A DNA stretch of 64,000 nt from positions 18,958,501 through 19,022,500 of the forward strand of contig NC_092660.1 of NCBI RefSeq assembly GCF_032118995.1. Direction: 5' to 3'. Source of the DNA: Asterias amurensis. Its lineage: Eukaryota > Echinodermata > Asteroidea > Forcipulatida > Asteriidae. The notes beneath the pieces are model-generated. The model made no database searches. It saw nothing but the letters and a program-made list of their open reading frames with translations, and was not told the origin of the DNA. Shown here one piece after another: positions 10,385 to 19,936 of the stretch (its first letter is position 1; each line of letters opens with the position of its first letter). Position numbers and translations under genes: made by a program.

Positions 10385-10440
10385 CACCTAGCACCACACC
10401 CATTGCCACACCCATTGCCACGCTCACTGCCACACCCCTA
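10385..10440 (-). repeat. Left-arm GTGGGTGTGGC minisatellite, short
   Basis: A few copies of the 12-bp unit are seen on the minus strand, the inverted partner of 13680-13840. The same short run is at about 49265-49320. The matching left arm in spacer 2 lacks it. Confidence 0.65.
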
Positions 10441-10800
10441 TCGATACCATCGCCAAAGGGTGTTCGTCCAGGTCCTTTAAGTTTTCCCTCCACAATGTCT
10501 GCCTAAATTTCCAAACAGAGTCGTGGTTGGAAACTTTGCCATTTTGTCTGTGGGTTTTAAGGTTTTAAGATTTTGAAAAACATGTACACTTTGCTTGTAT
10601 AACCGCATCTAATTCAGAAAAAAAATTGATGTTGTAAATAATACGTTAACAATTAACAGGCGTGTACAAACACTTTGTGTGAATTGATTGCAAATGCATC
10701 CTTAATTATTCAGAAGAGAAAAGTTACATGTCAAAGTTATGTTTTATGAATAATATATTTTTTACATTAACGCTAAGTCGGTGTGATCGGTGTTTGCTAA

Positions 10801-10914
10801 AGGGACCGTGTCGTCATGACTAATGATACGGAGTAGGGAAGGCGCGCCTGCAGTTGATAGATCATAGTTCCATGTACAGCCATGGCCTGCTTTGAACATG
10901 ACGACACAGCCCCT
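10801..10914. mobile_element. MITE family C
   Basis: A short element with inverted ends AGGGACCGTGTCGTCATGA and TCATGACGACACAGCCCCT (right end one base off here), TTAA on the right and a decayed CTAA on the left. Other copies: 12880-13078 (longer, right end decayed), 17820-17938, 28941-29061, 32379-32572, 49772-49892, 51838-52032, 57134-57252, and a broken one at 43844-43928. Confidence 0.75.
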
Positions 10915-11905
10915 TTAATCTATTTTCACGTCACACTTTTAAGTTTTGATAAAAATAAACAAAAAAAGTCAGAACACAAAATGAATAATTTCTTTGTACT
11001 CAGATTGCATCAACAGTGTACGAACCTGCTCGATATGATGTATTTTTTAGTGAATATTCATTTGGAATTATGATAAATGATTATGTCTGAACCTGCTTCT
11101 GTAAATAAATTATCTGAACCTGCTTCTGTAAATAAATTACTTAAACATCATTTCAGATTAAAAATAACAACAAGATTTTGATTAAGATAAATGTAATTGG
11201 AAAACATGAATATGTACGTATATACCTGCTTGATATTAATAATTTTTGCATTTAAAAAATTTGGTATATTAAAATTCTGCTACAGAATTATTGTGTAATT
11301 AATTTTTTTTATATTAAAATACAATCGAGGACTTTGTATGAGCTAGAATACAAAATACTCTGCCAAAATACTGAACCATTTTTTAACAGACTTTTAGATG
11401 TTGGTTGAGGACAATGAACGGCACTTGATCAAGTTTTTTCATTCTGTATTTAAAAGGATTAATAATCAGGATTTGTGACCCTATTGGCAGTTGGCACCGT
11501 TGGTGGCGTGTTTGTGATTTATTGATGGGATACATCTATACCCTGAACTGAACTATCTGACATTTTCCAAACTAGTTTTGTGCTACCCTGGGCAATCTAT
11601 AACGTCACAATCCTCGTTCAAATATGGGTCACACTCTGTGAGAGCGCTCAGTGAAATTTTGAATAAATTCTTTAACAAGTAATATCTCATCTACCTGTAA
11701 TTCTCAAAGCAACTAAAAGGACTGTAAAAGAGAAACATTTGTAGAACCAATATTTGGTTTGATTCTCCAATTTCGAACAATCCTCCTAGTTATATGATGA
11801 TATTTGTGCAGATCCAGCATAATATTCTGAGGCTGGATTTGTTGACCGTCCTGTTGTATTTCTCTCAGTAACAGCTTTGTGTACAACACTCCCATAGGCT
11901 GCAAA

Positions 11906-12046
11906 AGGAGACTTTTGGGACGCTTGGTGGCAGCAGACTTACCAGGTAAATTTCATTGTTCTCGGTAATGTGCGCGTGCTCAGAGCTACGTAAACAATGG
12001 AAATTTACCTGGTAAGTCCTGCCACCTAGCGCCTCAAAGTCTCCCA
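11906..12046. repeat. 141-bp foldback element at palindrome axis
   Basis: Two inverted arms of about 50 bases (AGGAGACTTTTGGGACGC against GCGCCTCAAAGTCTCCCA, and ACTTACCAGGTAAATTT against AAATTTACCTGGTAAGT). Same-length copies lie at 31119-31259 and 50852-50992, each near the centre of its spacer. Confidence 0.75.
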
Positions 12047-12879
12047 TTGAGGGAGTCTTTGGAGTATGCAGACCTTCTCTGAAGACGGTTGGAACTCAGC
12101 CCTAAACGACTCACAAGACTCCCCACTTTACTCGGACTCGGTCTCGAGGATTGAGGTCTCGATTACAAGACTTGTGTACGAGGCTAGGTCATTTGCTTGT
12201 CACAATTAACTTGTTTGCGTCATTTATTTCTGGGGATTCCCTTCTTGTTGTACATAGGCGACGCGGTGTTTACATGCTGACAAGTTATGACTACAGCTGA
12301 ACATGTTTCTATACTGTTTTTATGTGTTCGAGAACACCCGAACACTTATTGTTAGGTGTTCAGACTTCAGCCGAACACTTGTTTTTGTTGGAGTTTTCTT
12401 GTTTAGATGTTCGACCAGCAGCCGATGCGTGTTGGGCAATGATGCCTTATTTTCCTGATTGAGAGATGGACGTTTAAGATACCACGTGTTTATATCAATC
12501 AGTCGTCATTAATTTATTCCAGCCAGCTGGTTCATATACAGTCACACAATCTGATTACAAAATGGTAGTTATTTAAAAATGGCTAATTTATTTAAATCAA
12601 GCAAGTTCATGCATAATAATGTTTTCCGATTACAAAATTGTTTCTGACTCAAATCGTGCTATTTTTTCTATTCTGAAAATGATGTGAGCAATTTGTTTAT
12701 AGAAGCAGGTTCACACTTAATCATAATTCCAAATGAATATTTACTTAAAATACATAACAGCGAGCAGGTTCTTAAAAATGATATAATCTGAGTACAAAAA
12801 AGGAATAATCGTTTTTTTTGTTCTGACTGTGTGTACTTTTATGACCAAAAGCTAAAAACGTGACGTGAGAATAGATTAA

Positions 12880-13078
12880 AGGGGCTGTGTCGTCTTGGTC
12901 AAAGCAGGTCTGTGGCTGTACATTATGAACTATCACGCAGGTACTGCACATGCGCACTATCCCTACGTATCATATCTATGGCAAGAGAGCGCATGCGCGT
13001 GTGCAGTAACTGGGTGAAAGTTCATAATTTCATTTTCAGTCCATTGTTCATGATAACACGGCGACTTTATTAATCTTA
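12880..13078. mobile_element. MITE family C, long variant
   Basis: The left end is TTAA-AGGGGCTGTGTCGTC. An internal hairpin is centred on TACGTATCATATC, with GCGCATGCGCGTG. The right end is decayed. Its partner copy in the duplicate block is at 51838-52032. Confidence 0.6.
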
Positions 13079-13679
13079 ACATAAATGTATGACTAAATTT
13101 TTAGCGTTACTGTAGAAGCATCAATTTAAGTGAACATACCATTGACAGATATAACTTCCTTATATATATTTTTTTTCTGAATAAGTAATGATGCATTTGC
13201 AAATAATTTATTTATAAAATAACTGTATACACCTTGTGGTTTTATGACGTTAGTTTATATTCTGTATATAATTTTAAACTGGATGCGTTTACATAAAAAA
13301 TTGAACATGTAAATTCGAAATAAATCTTCAAAAATTTGAACATAACATTGGCAGGTATTGCTTGGATATCAATTGTTTCTGAATAATTAAAGATGCATTT
13401 AATTACAATTTACATTAACTGTTCATGCACTTTAATCGTAACGTATAATTTGTCTTTTGCGACATTAGCTTGTTCTGTTTATTCAATTTTTGATGCGTTT
13501 ACATCAGCAAAGTGTTGTTTTTCAAAATCTTAAAATCCTCAGTAGAAAACGTTTTTATTCGAGGGAAACAATCCCCCAAAATAGCAAAGTTTCCAACCAC
13601 AACGATGTTAGGAAATTACATTGCAGGAGATAGAGAAGGGAAAACTATAGGAGAACACCCATTGGCGATGATATGGGGT

Positions 13680-13840
13680 TAGGTGTGGCAATGGATGTGG
13701 CAAAGGTTGTGGTAGTGGGTGTGCCAAAGGGTGTAACAATGTGTATGGCTGTGGGTGTGGCATGGGTGTGGCGGTGGGTGTGGCGGTGGGTGTGGCGGTG
13801 GGTGTGGCAATGGGTGTGGCAATGGGTGTGGCAAATGGTA
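13680..13840 (+). repeat. GTGGGTGTGGC minisatellite, one higher-order unit
   Basis: A 12-bp tandem repeat (GTGGGTGTGGCN and variants) about 160 bases long, on the 3' side of S gene 4. The equivalent place is about 160 bases long at 33185-33345 (gene 8) and about 400 bases at 53205-53607 (gene 12). It is open in several frames only because the unit length is a multiple of three. Confidence 0.85.
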
Positions 13841-14049
13841 GCACGTATGAATACACATCCATTTTGGTATGGAGAATAAAATAATGCTGCAGTAATTTGT
13901 TCCCATTCTTCATTTGTGACGCTTTTGCAAAAGTTGTTTTATAAAGAGCTTTATTTATAACGTGTAACGCTGCAGTTTTTCTGTGGATATTGTTTTTAAG
14001 CAATATAAAACAAAATGTATTAATATGAGAAGGTTGTCATTATTTTTAA

Positions 14050-14429
14050 AGGAACATTACAGAATTGGTTTTCGCTAACAAAATAGTTGCTGGCAGTGTA
14101 AGCACTTTATGTAATCCACCATATACATAAACTGACAACAAACCTGTAGAAGTTTGAGATCCATCGGCGATCTGGGTCACGGGAGAATAGTGAAAAACCG
14201 ACTGCAAATTTTGCATTGCATCGATGCAAAAATAAAAACGAATAAAACGCTCACTGAGCGATAAACTCCAAACACGAAGTTAGATTATTTATTTCTGATC
14301 AAATATGACATTTCAGACAGAAATATTTCAAGGGATGTTTTCTACTATCATCATCATTAGACCATGTAAGTTTTATGTAAATCTGTGATCTTCACGATTT
14401 TTGTTTCTTACCAATTCTGTAACGTTCCT
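14050..14429. mobile_element. MITE family A, 380 bp, TTAA target site
   Basis: Flanked by TTAA at 14046-14049 and 14430-14433, with 20-bp inverted ends (AGGAACATTACAGAATTGGT, one mismatch in the right end). The gene 8 spacer shows the matching empty site with a single TTAA at about 33560. The duplicate is at 53814-54193. There is no coding capacity; it is probably mobilised by a piggyBac-type transposase. Confidence 0.88.
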
Positions 14430-14622
14430 TTAAAGTGTGTTGGAGAAATTGTATGACAAAATAATTTGCTAACGATAGAGTCTCATGTATTTGGTACAAG
14501 ATTAGCCCAATTAAAAAATAACATATCTGCAATAGTTATACACCATCACTCCATTGGTTATATGTTTGATTTCGTCTGTCAAGAATGTTGCATCTTCTAC
14601 ACCATTATGTTTTACAGGTTAA

Positions 14623-15939
14623 TCATGAATGTCTCATATTGTTAATGTTGTGATACTGCTTCTCAGCTGAACTCTGTGGCACTCTGACCGCTTCATAGCT
14701 GGTGTTGGTGCTGCCCTCTGGACGAGCGTAGTCATACTCTGGGCTGCCATTCTCTACTTCAACTGGTTGGTAGTAGGTATGTTGTGCGGGAATTGTCTCT
14801 TCAGTCGTAGTGGGTTCCATGTAGACGCGATTCTTGTCCTCCGTTGGCTGCAGCTCCATGTAGGGATCAGCTTGGGTGACTCGGGGTTCTTTCTCAGAGG
14901 TGAGTTTTTTTATCAGACGGTTCTGTCTGATAATACGAAGGCTGAGAATGATGATGATCACAAAGAATGTAACAGCGAGGACTAAGACAACAATGAAAGC
15001 TACAATCCATGGAGTTGAAGATGGGGCTGCACCAGACGAGCTTGGGCTAGACACAGTTGAGGAGGTTGAAGTAACCTCGTTCTCTGTGGTTAGAGTAGGA
15101 TTTCCAGTCGATGGTCTCGTTGATTCTGCTGTAGATGATGTTGACGTGGATGATGTTGTGGGTTCTGTCGTGGGTATTGTCACGGTGTTCCTCAGTGTAA
15201 TTGGTTCGATTTGACATGTACGTTGCATACCAGTGAAATACATTGATGATATGAAGCATTCGAATTCAACACCGTTATCAACAACATCCACTGTCAAATC
15301 TAATGTCCTAACGACTGTATCGCTATCATCGTTGATTACTGATGCCCAGTTGGCGTATCTAGAAGTCTGTATAGTGGGATTGATCGTCATTGTGACTGTT
15401 CCGTGACTGCTCTCAGATGAACACCTCATATCTAACTCTGTCCCAGCGTCTACTGTAATGGGTCCAGCAGGAGAGCACATAGGGAAGGACGCACTGGGGA
15501 AGTATAACACTGAAAGTGTTACACTGGATGTGGCTACGATGGTGTGGCCTCCGGTCGGTATTGGGTAAACGACATTACACACATATTCATCAGTATCGGC
15601 CCTCTGCACATTGGTGATGGTAAAGTCTTGAACAACTGTTTGAGTATTCGCACCCGATGTACCGAAGATGAATCGTCCGTTTCTATTATGAACAGTGAAT
15701 TCACCAAATCTCAGGGTCTGTATTGGATCTTCAGTTTCCCACTCCACAACATGATCCGACTCAAGGTTTGTAGCGGTACACCTCATATCAACCTGCCCGC
15801 CCTCTTTACGATCAGCCTCTGGTGTTAAGATCTCTGCATACACTGTTGGTTCAGCAGTGACAACCATCAGGAATCCGCCTGCATCAAGTGAACACCAAAT
15901 ACACACCATCAAAACATACATCGAGATTCTTCCACCCAT
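14623..15939 (-). CDS. Gene 4: S-class Ig receptor, 438 aa
   Basis: Full-length single-exon member. Signal peptide ~1-30 (begins MGGRIS), V domain Cys54/Trp67/Cys121, second Ig domain Cys173/Cys228 with extra Cys155/Cys242, stalk ~256-309, helix ~311-335. The tail has YMEL (Tyr360), YMEP (373), TYYQPV (ITSM-like, 390), YDYARP (402/404), TSYEAV (ITSM-like, 415) and YHNI (429). The usual TAG after NINN is shifted by two inserted bases, so the protein gains MRHS; gene 12 shares this change. CDR-like differences: FTVHNRNGRF and FG loop NVVYPIPTGGHTI. It lies tail to tail with L gene 3. The start is the conserved first ATG at 15939. Confidence 0.92.
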   Translation of the reverse strand: MGGRISMYVLMVCIWCSLDAGGFLMVVTAEPTVYAEILTPEADRKEGGQVDMRCTATNLESDHVVEWETEDPIQTLRFGEFTVHNRNGRFIFGTSGANTQTVVQDFTITNVQRADTDEYVCNVVYPIPTGGHTIVATSSVTLSVLYFPSASFPMCSPAGPITVDAGTELDMRCSSESSHGTVTMTINPTIQTSRYANWASVINDDSDTVVRTLDLTVDVVDNGVEFECFISSMYFTGMQRTCQIEPITLRNTVTIPTTEPTTSSTSTSSTAESTRPSTGNPTLTTENEVTSTSSTVSSPSSSGAAPSSTPWIVAFIVVLVLAVTFFVIIIILSLRIIRQNRLIKKLTSEKEPRVTQADPYMELQPTEDKNRVYMEPTTTEETIPAQHTYYQPVEVENGSPEYDYARPEGSTNTSYEAVRVPQSSAEKQYHNINNMRHS

Positions 15940-16216
15940 CGTATTGAATCTGAGCTTATTAAGTTGCGTTTAAATCATTCTTTGAGAAGACGGATTTAGG
16001 ATGGAAATGAATGAAGTAGAATGATCCTACGTTCACACACAACTCAATGTAATAGTGATTTAATGTACATTTAACGATACATGGGTGTACTTCCTTATGC
16101 TGAGCACGGCACGCCAATGAACTTCAACAATAACACAATTCTGGGTTTTCATTTTTACGGCAACAGATTTAACAATAAGGGTCACAATGTCGCAGTTCAA
16201 CTGATTCGATAATACC

Positions 16217-16707
16217 CTAGCCCTATATAGGACTCTTTCTCTGTACACAGGAACAGAGTCCTAAGTATTGAGGCCCGTTTCTGGGGCGGAAAAAATTCAC
16301 AGCTTCATAACTTAAATCTTACCTGCAACAAGCCATTAATTTCAACAGATTCACATTCCATGACGGCATACATTTTTCTGCGGTGGGTTTTGGTCCTCAT
16401 ATTTTCCTCACGAATCCGTCATTTTCGTGAAATAATGCAGCTTCCAACGTTAAAAAATTCCTGTTTCGATCGTTTTCTCACAGTGTTGTCGGTCGTCGTG
16501 CGTACACGTATACATTCGCGTGCAAGATGCATGATGCAAGCGTAGACGCATGAATTCTTGGTCACCGTATCTTGACTGCACACAGCGTTAACAACACAAT
16601 TCAAAATGTGCGCGTCGCGCGTCTTGCGTACACACGGCAGACTGTGAGAGTACGGACAAAAATGGTCACTGTAGTACAAAACGAAAGTGTAAGGCCGCCA
16701 GGGCTAG
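16217..16707. mobile_element. 491-bp hAT-like non-autonomous element
   Basis: Flanked by perfect 8-bp direct repeats ATAATACC (16209-16216 and 16708-16715). The ends are short inverted repeats, CTAGCCCT and AGGGCTAG. The duplicate spacer carries the empty site once, in GATAATACCCC at about 55960. An 8-bp duplication is usual for hAT elements. No transposase is encoded. Confidence 0.8.
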
Positions 16708-17511
16708 ATAATACCCCAAACCAACAGAAAATATGACGTATTTCTTGCCATTAATGTAATTTTCTTAATATTAGTAGAATGGTTTGAAACAGAAGAATCA
16801 AGTCAAATAGTTTGACAATATTGTTGCCCTTTTAAACCTTTATTTTACGGTCTTTTAGTCGCTTTGATGTGTGAGAATTGGTTTGCCAAAGAACTTTCTT
16901 AAATTCTTACTGATGGCTCTCAATAAATGTGACCTGTTTTGGGGAAAAAATATTGTGACGTCATAGATTGCCCAAGGTAGCACGAAACTGATTTGGAAAG
17001 TATCTGATTGTTCAGTTCTGGGTATAGGTGTATTCCATCTACAACGCCACCAACGGTGCTAATGGTCTAATGTCCTTTATTGTCTATGCACAACTTGATC
17101 GAGGAAAACTGGTCATTCGGCCTCTGTCAGTATTATTTTTGGCAGAATAATTTTCCTAACTCATACAAAGTCCTCGATCTCGTTTTAGTATAACAAAAAA
17201 TATGAATGGATACATTCGTTTTGTAGGAGGAATAATAAGTATACGTGTTGAGGCAATGAGGTCCGTTCTTTCCCGATTGAGATGACGTTTAAAATACACT
17301 TGTCACTAATTTATTCAAATCCAGCAGGTTCATTTATATAAACACAGTCTGATTGCAAACTGATAATCATTAATTAGGAATGCAAATTTATTCATATCAA
17401 GCAGGTTCATACATGTTCATGTTTTCCGATTACATTTATCTGACTCAAAATCTTGTTGCTTTATCATTATAAACCACAAGGGAAACTGACTGGGTAAATT
17501 TTAAAATGATT

Positions 17512-17630
17512 TTTGGAGTTGAACAAAGAATTGACTAGAGTGGGATTCGAACCAACGACCTCCGGCACGTTAATCCGGAGGTCGTTGGTTCGAATCCCAC
17601 TCTAGTCAATTCTTTGTTCAACCCCAAAAA
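17512..17630. repeat. Near-perfect hairpin with B box on both strands
   Basis: Arms of about 50 bases surround the 9-base loop CACGTTAAT. Each arm holds GGTTCGAATCC, a pol III B box, on its own strand. The arms end in TTGAACAAAGAATTGAC and its complement. A second copy, with a few mismatches in the left arm, is at about 56813-56930. Confidence 0.8.
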
Positions 17631-17819
17631 TATTGTTAATATAAAATAATGTGTTATTTATTTACAGAAGTTTTAATTCAGAATGAATATTCACAAATCA
17701 GTAATCATAGCAAGCAGGTTTTTACAGTGTTGATGTAATCTGACTACAAAGAAAAATATTTGTTCTGACTTTGTGTACTTTTATGATCAACCCTAAAACG
17801 TGACGTGAGAATATATTAA

Positions 17820-17938
17820 AGGGGCTGTGTCGTCTTGCTCATAAAAGGCGTGTGGCTGTACATGGAACTCACACACAGTTACTGTACGTGCACACTCCCT
17901 CCGTATCATATCTATTTGGGCATAAAGACACAGCTCCT
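17820..17938. mobile_element. MITE family C, 119 bp
   Basis: Bounded by TTAA on both sides (17816-17819 and 17939-17942), with ends AGGGGCTGTGTCGTC and AAGACACAGCTCCT. The identical position in the duplicate block is 57134-57252. Confidence 0.75.
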
Positions 17939-18132
17939 TTAACCTTAACTTGCACCAATCACATTGATTCAATGTTTATCGTTACTTTAAAAACATACAA
18001 TAACATGAACATAAATTTGACAAATATAACTTTTTTTGACAATACTTTTTTTATAATCATGAATGCAATTGCAAATATTTTACAACGATCAGTACACGCC
18101 TTTGAATCGTATGGTATAATTTGTTTGTTTAA

Positions 18133-18479
18133 AAACACTGGACACTATTGGTCATTGTCAAAGACCAGTCTTTTCACTTCGTGTATCTTAACATATGCAT
18201 AAAATAACAAACCTCTGAAAATTTGAGCTCAATTGGTCGCCGAAGTTGCGAGATAATAATGAAAGAAAAACACCCTTGTCACACGAAGTTGTGTGCGTTT
18301 AGATGGTTGATTTCGAGACCTCAAATTATGAAAATTGATTCTTTCTCGAAAACCATGTCACTTCAGAGGCAGCCGTTTCTCACTATGTTTTATACCATCA
18401 ACATCTCCCATTACTCGTCACCAAGTAAGGTTTTATGCTAATAATTATTTTGAGTATTTACCAACAGTGTCCGCTGCCT
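18133..18479. mobile_element. MITE family B, 347 bp
   Basis: TTAA at 18129-18132 and 18480-18483. Ends AAACACTGGACACTATTGGT and ACCAACAGTGTCCGCTGCCT. Inner GAGACCTCAAATT region as in the other copies. Confidence 0.8.
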
Positions 18480-18703
18480 TTAATGAGTTGTTTGTATACT
18501 TAATTTGGGTACGTTTTTACTTACATAATTAAAGTGTCCATGTATTTCAAAATAATATCAAAGGAGGAGGAGGTTAACACAAATGTTAATGCTTTCGCAG
18601 AAATAAGTGTTATTTAAACACCACGTTGTGAAAAATATTGATTTCTTTTTTTCAATTTTAACACCTAGTTTTTGCAATGTAGGCCTATATGGTACTCATG
18701 TGT

Positions 18704-19936
18704 CTAATTGTTAATGTTCTGATACTGCTTCTCAGCTGAACTCTGTGGCACTCTTACCGCTTCATAGCTGGTGTTGGTGCTGCCCTCTGGACGAGCGTAG
18801 TCATACTCTGGGCTGCCATTCTCTACTTCAACTGGTTGGTAGTAGGTATGTTGTGCGGGAATTGTCTCTTCAGTCGTAGTGGGTTCCGTGTAGACGCGAT
18901 TCTTGTCCTCCGTTGTCTGCAGCTCCATGTAGGGATCAGCTTGGTTGACTCGGGGTTCTTTTTCAGAGATGAGTCTTTTTATCAGACGGTTCTTTCTGAC
19001 GTCACGAAGGACGAGAATGACGATGATGACGAAAAATGTAATGGCAAAAATAATGGCTATTAACGCTAGAATCCATGGAGTGGAAGATGGAGTTGGTATA
19101 GTGATGGTAATTCCATTGTTTTGTGACGTCATACTTTCGGATGTTGTTATCTGCTCCACCGTCATGGGTATTGTCATTGTGTTCCTCACTGTTATTGGGC
19201 CGATTTGACAAGGACGTTGCATAGTAGTGAAGTACATTGATGCGATGACGCAATCGAATGCAACACCATTGTCAGCATCACCCACCGTCAAATCTAATGT
19301 CCTTACGACTGTATCGTTATCATCGTTGATTACTGATGTCCAGTTGGTGTATCTAGAAATCTGTATAGTGGGATTGATCGTCATTGTGACTGTTCCGTGA
19401 CTGCTCTCAGATGAACACCTCATATCTAACTCTGTCCCAGCGTCTACTGTAATGGGTCCAGCAGGAGAGCACATAGGGAAGGACGCATTGGGGAAGTATA
19501 ACACTAAAAGTGTTACACTGGATGTGGCTACGATGGTGTGGCCTCCGGTCGGTTTTGGGTCATTGACATTACACACATATTCATCAGTATCGGCCCTCTG
19601 CACATTGGTGATGGTAAAGTCTTGAACAACTGTTTGAGTATTCACACCTACCGATGTATCGAAGATGAATCGTCCATTTACGTTTTGATAAGTGGTCTCA
19701 CCCCATCTTAGGACCAATGCCGGGTCTTCAGTCCTCCATACCACGATATGATGCGACTCGAGGTTTGTAGCGGTACACCTCATAGCAACCTGCCCGCCCT
19801 CCTTACGATCGGCCTCTGGTGTTAAGATCTCCGCATACGCTGTTGGTTGAGCAGTGGCAACCATCAGGAATCCGCCTGCATCAAGTGAACACCAAACACA
19901 CACCAGCAAAACATACATCGAGATCCTTCCATCCAT
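18704..19936 (-). CDS. Gene 5: S-class Ig receptor, short stalk, 410 aa
   Basis: Single-exon member with the usual two Ig domains (Cys54, Trp67, Cys122; Cys174, Cys229) but a different, short stalk (~258-286, TVEQITTSESMTSQNNG) and a variant helix at 288-310 (ILALIAIIFAITFFVIIVI). The tail has YMEL (Tyr336), YTEP (349), TYYQPV (366), YDYARP, TSYEAV (391) and YQNI (405). The V domain carries ETTYQNVNGRFIF, the form found in L genes 3, 7 and 14 and not in most S genes, which suggests exchange between classes. Its nearest relative is gene 13. The 3' flank is shared with gene 13 and the 5' flank with genes 1 and 8. The start is the conserved ATG at 19936. Confidence 0.92.
   Translation of the reverse strand: MDGRISMYVLLVCVWCSLDAGGFLMVATAQPTAYAEILTPEADRKEGGQVAMRCTATNLESHHIVVWRTEDPALVLRWGETTYQNVNGRFIFDTSVGVNTQTVVQDFTITNVQRADTDEYVCNVNDPKPTGGHTIVATSSVTLLVLYFPNASFPMCSPAGPITVDAGTELDMRCSSESSHGTVTMTINPTIQISRYTNWTSVINDDNDTVVRTLDLTVGDADNGVAFDCVIASMYFTTMQRPCQIGPITVRNTMTIPMTVEQITTSESMTSQNNGITITIPTPSSTPWILALIAIIFAITFFVIIVILVLRDVRKNRLIKRLISEKEPRVNQADPYMELQTTEDKNRVYTEPTTTEETIPAQHTYYQPVEVENGSPEYDYARPEGSTNTSYEAVRVPQSSAEKQYQNINN

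Larger units (their letters stand above)
9752..14622. repeat. Tail-to-tail spacer 1: large imperfect palindrome
   Basis: No gene is seen. Bases from about 10130 to 11300 match, in inverted orientation, about 12510 to 13990. Shared landmarks include the GTGTGGC minisatellite at both outer ends, GATTTTGAAAAACA, TTAATTATTCAGAA, the family C MITE ends, and a run containing TTCATTTGGAATTATGAT. The axis is near 12 kb, at a 141-bp foldback. Equivalent palindromes fill 27586-33773 and 48427-54386. The spacer may have arisen by inverted duplication of the 3' flank, or as a foldback-type transposon. Confidence 0.7.
15940..18703. other. Gene 4-gene 5 spacer
   Basis: Contains the 5' flank of gene 4, a 491-bp insertion with 8-bp target repeats (16217-16707), the CRE module, a B-box hairpin (about 17512-17630), MITE C (17820-17938), MITE B (18133-18479) and the 3' flank of gene 5. 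It is matched by 55687-58083, without the 491-bp insertion. No gene is seen. Confidence 0.65.

Noticed and set aside
13608-14003. Open frame over the shorter minisatellite
   Set aside because: Same artefact of a tandem repeat; no start context or domain.
16360-16679. Short frames on both strands in the 491-bp insertion
   Set aside because: They lie inside a non-autonomous transposon and show no domain.
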